Assembly (NCBI GenBank): GCA_046233115.1 | Contig: JBJXHM010000008.1 | Location: forward strand, 227,903 to 291,902 | Length of the DNA stretch: 64,000 nucleotides | Reading direction: 5' to 3' | Origin: JACOMY01 sp046233115 | GTDB lineage: Bacteria > Pseudomonadota > Alphaproteobacteria > Kiloniellales > JACOMY01 | Shown here: positions 63,877 through 64,000 of the stretch, one piece after another | Numbering within the stretch: position 1 is the first letter of the stretch | Layout: each line of letters opens with the position of its first letter | Translations under genes and position numbers: made by a program | Notes under the pieces: model-generated | The model's database searches: none | Told to the model about the DNA's origin: nothing | Seen by the model: the letters and a program-made list of their open reading frames with translations, nothing else

Positions 63877-64000
63877 CTAGTGTCCTGGTTCAGAAGTTCG
63901 GTTGATTGAGAGTGTTTGTTCGGTGGCGTTTCGCCGGCAGAAGCGTTCGATGGATGCGAGGATGTCGTCGGCGGACTTGGTCCATCGGAAGGGCTTGGGG
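63877..64000 (-). mobile_element. IS630-type transposase, C-terminal fragment at the right edge
   Basis: The minus strand encodes, up to the window edge, about 40 residues typical of the end of IS630-family DDE transposases (PKPFRWTKSADDILASIERF, then CRRNATEQT). The stop TAG lies at 63879-63877. The outer sequence GTGTCCTGGTTCAGAAG just inside the TA at 63878-63879 is a likely terminal inverted repeat, and IS630 elements duplicate a TA target. The element therefore lies next to ligA and extends right. Confidence 0.75.

Overview
The window looks like a chromosomal segment of a GC-rich alphaproteobacterium, most like a marine or soil Rhodospirillales-type lineage. The evidence is the bamD-recN-ligA run, the bolA / J-domain / cobS / cobT block (aerobic cobaltochelatase), QSIGGGGG-type autotransporters, and strong codon bias to G/C at third positions. 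No rRNA, tRNA, CRISPR array or prophage was seen. The window opens inside a sulfatase gene and closes inside an IS630-type transposase.

Layout. 1-6.8 kb: sulfatase fragment, secreted cupin, a DUF1989-GcvT fusion divergent from ribF / GlxA-type AraC regulator / SPOR-tailed D,D-carboxypeptidase. 6.9-13.8 kb: one giant glycine-rich autotransporter. 13.8-20.9 kb: N-acyl-D-amino-acid deacylase divergent from the glutathione-dependent formaldehyde oxidation pair (adhC, fghA), then an SLC13 permease, a GFA-family protein and a patatin lipase. 21.0-28.7 kb: three tandem RTX-type calcium-binding proteins. 28.7-33.4 kb: cobT, cobS, J-domain protein, bolA, chaC. 33.6-40.2 kb: 1-Cys peroxiredoxin, adenylate cyclase, a cysteine hydrolase / N-formylglutamate amidohydrolase / glutamine-synthetase-like divergon, NnrU. 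40.2-47.6 kb: a LodA/LodB-like quinoprotein oxidase pair, small secreted proteins, a secreted helical-repeat protein, a methyltransferase. 48.0-57.6 kb: a glutamine-synthetase-family gene with split glutamate-synthase genes (glxB, glxC, glxD) plus a small unknown gene, a GntR regulator, two TauE/SafE permeases, and an ammonium transporter with a 59-residue membrane protein. 58.1-63.8 kb: HTH-cupin regulator, bamD, recN, ligA.

Functional theme (inference). Many genes fit use of methylated amines, amino acids and their one-carbon and ammonium products: a GcvT-type demethylase fusion, glutathione-dependent formaldehyde oxidation, a split glutamate-synthase / ligase operon resembling N-methylglutamate synthase plus gamma-glutamylmethylamide synthetase, an ammonium transporter, deformylation and gamma-glutamylation enzymes, and a LodA-like amino-acid or amine oxidase. 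The rest is surface biology (autotransporter, RTX proteins) and housekeeping.

The least ordinary observations are: the three RTX proteins are built from long arrays of a 19-residue coil (10+9) instead of the canonical 18; a family of long palindromic repeats occurs three times, one copy at the 5' end of a coding region; the LodA-like oxidase carries a Tat-type leader and its partner starts at a TTG overlapping its stop; a 137-residue gene of unknown function ends the glx operon; and a 59-residue single-span protein lies between amt and its terminator.
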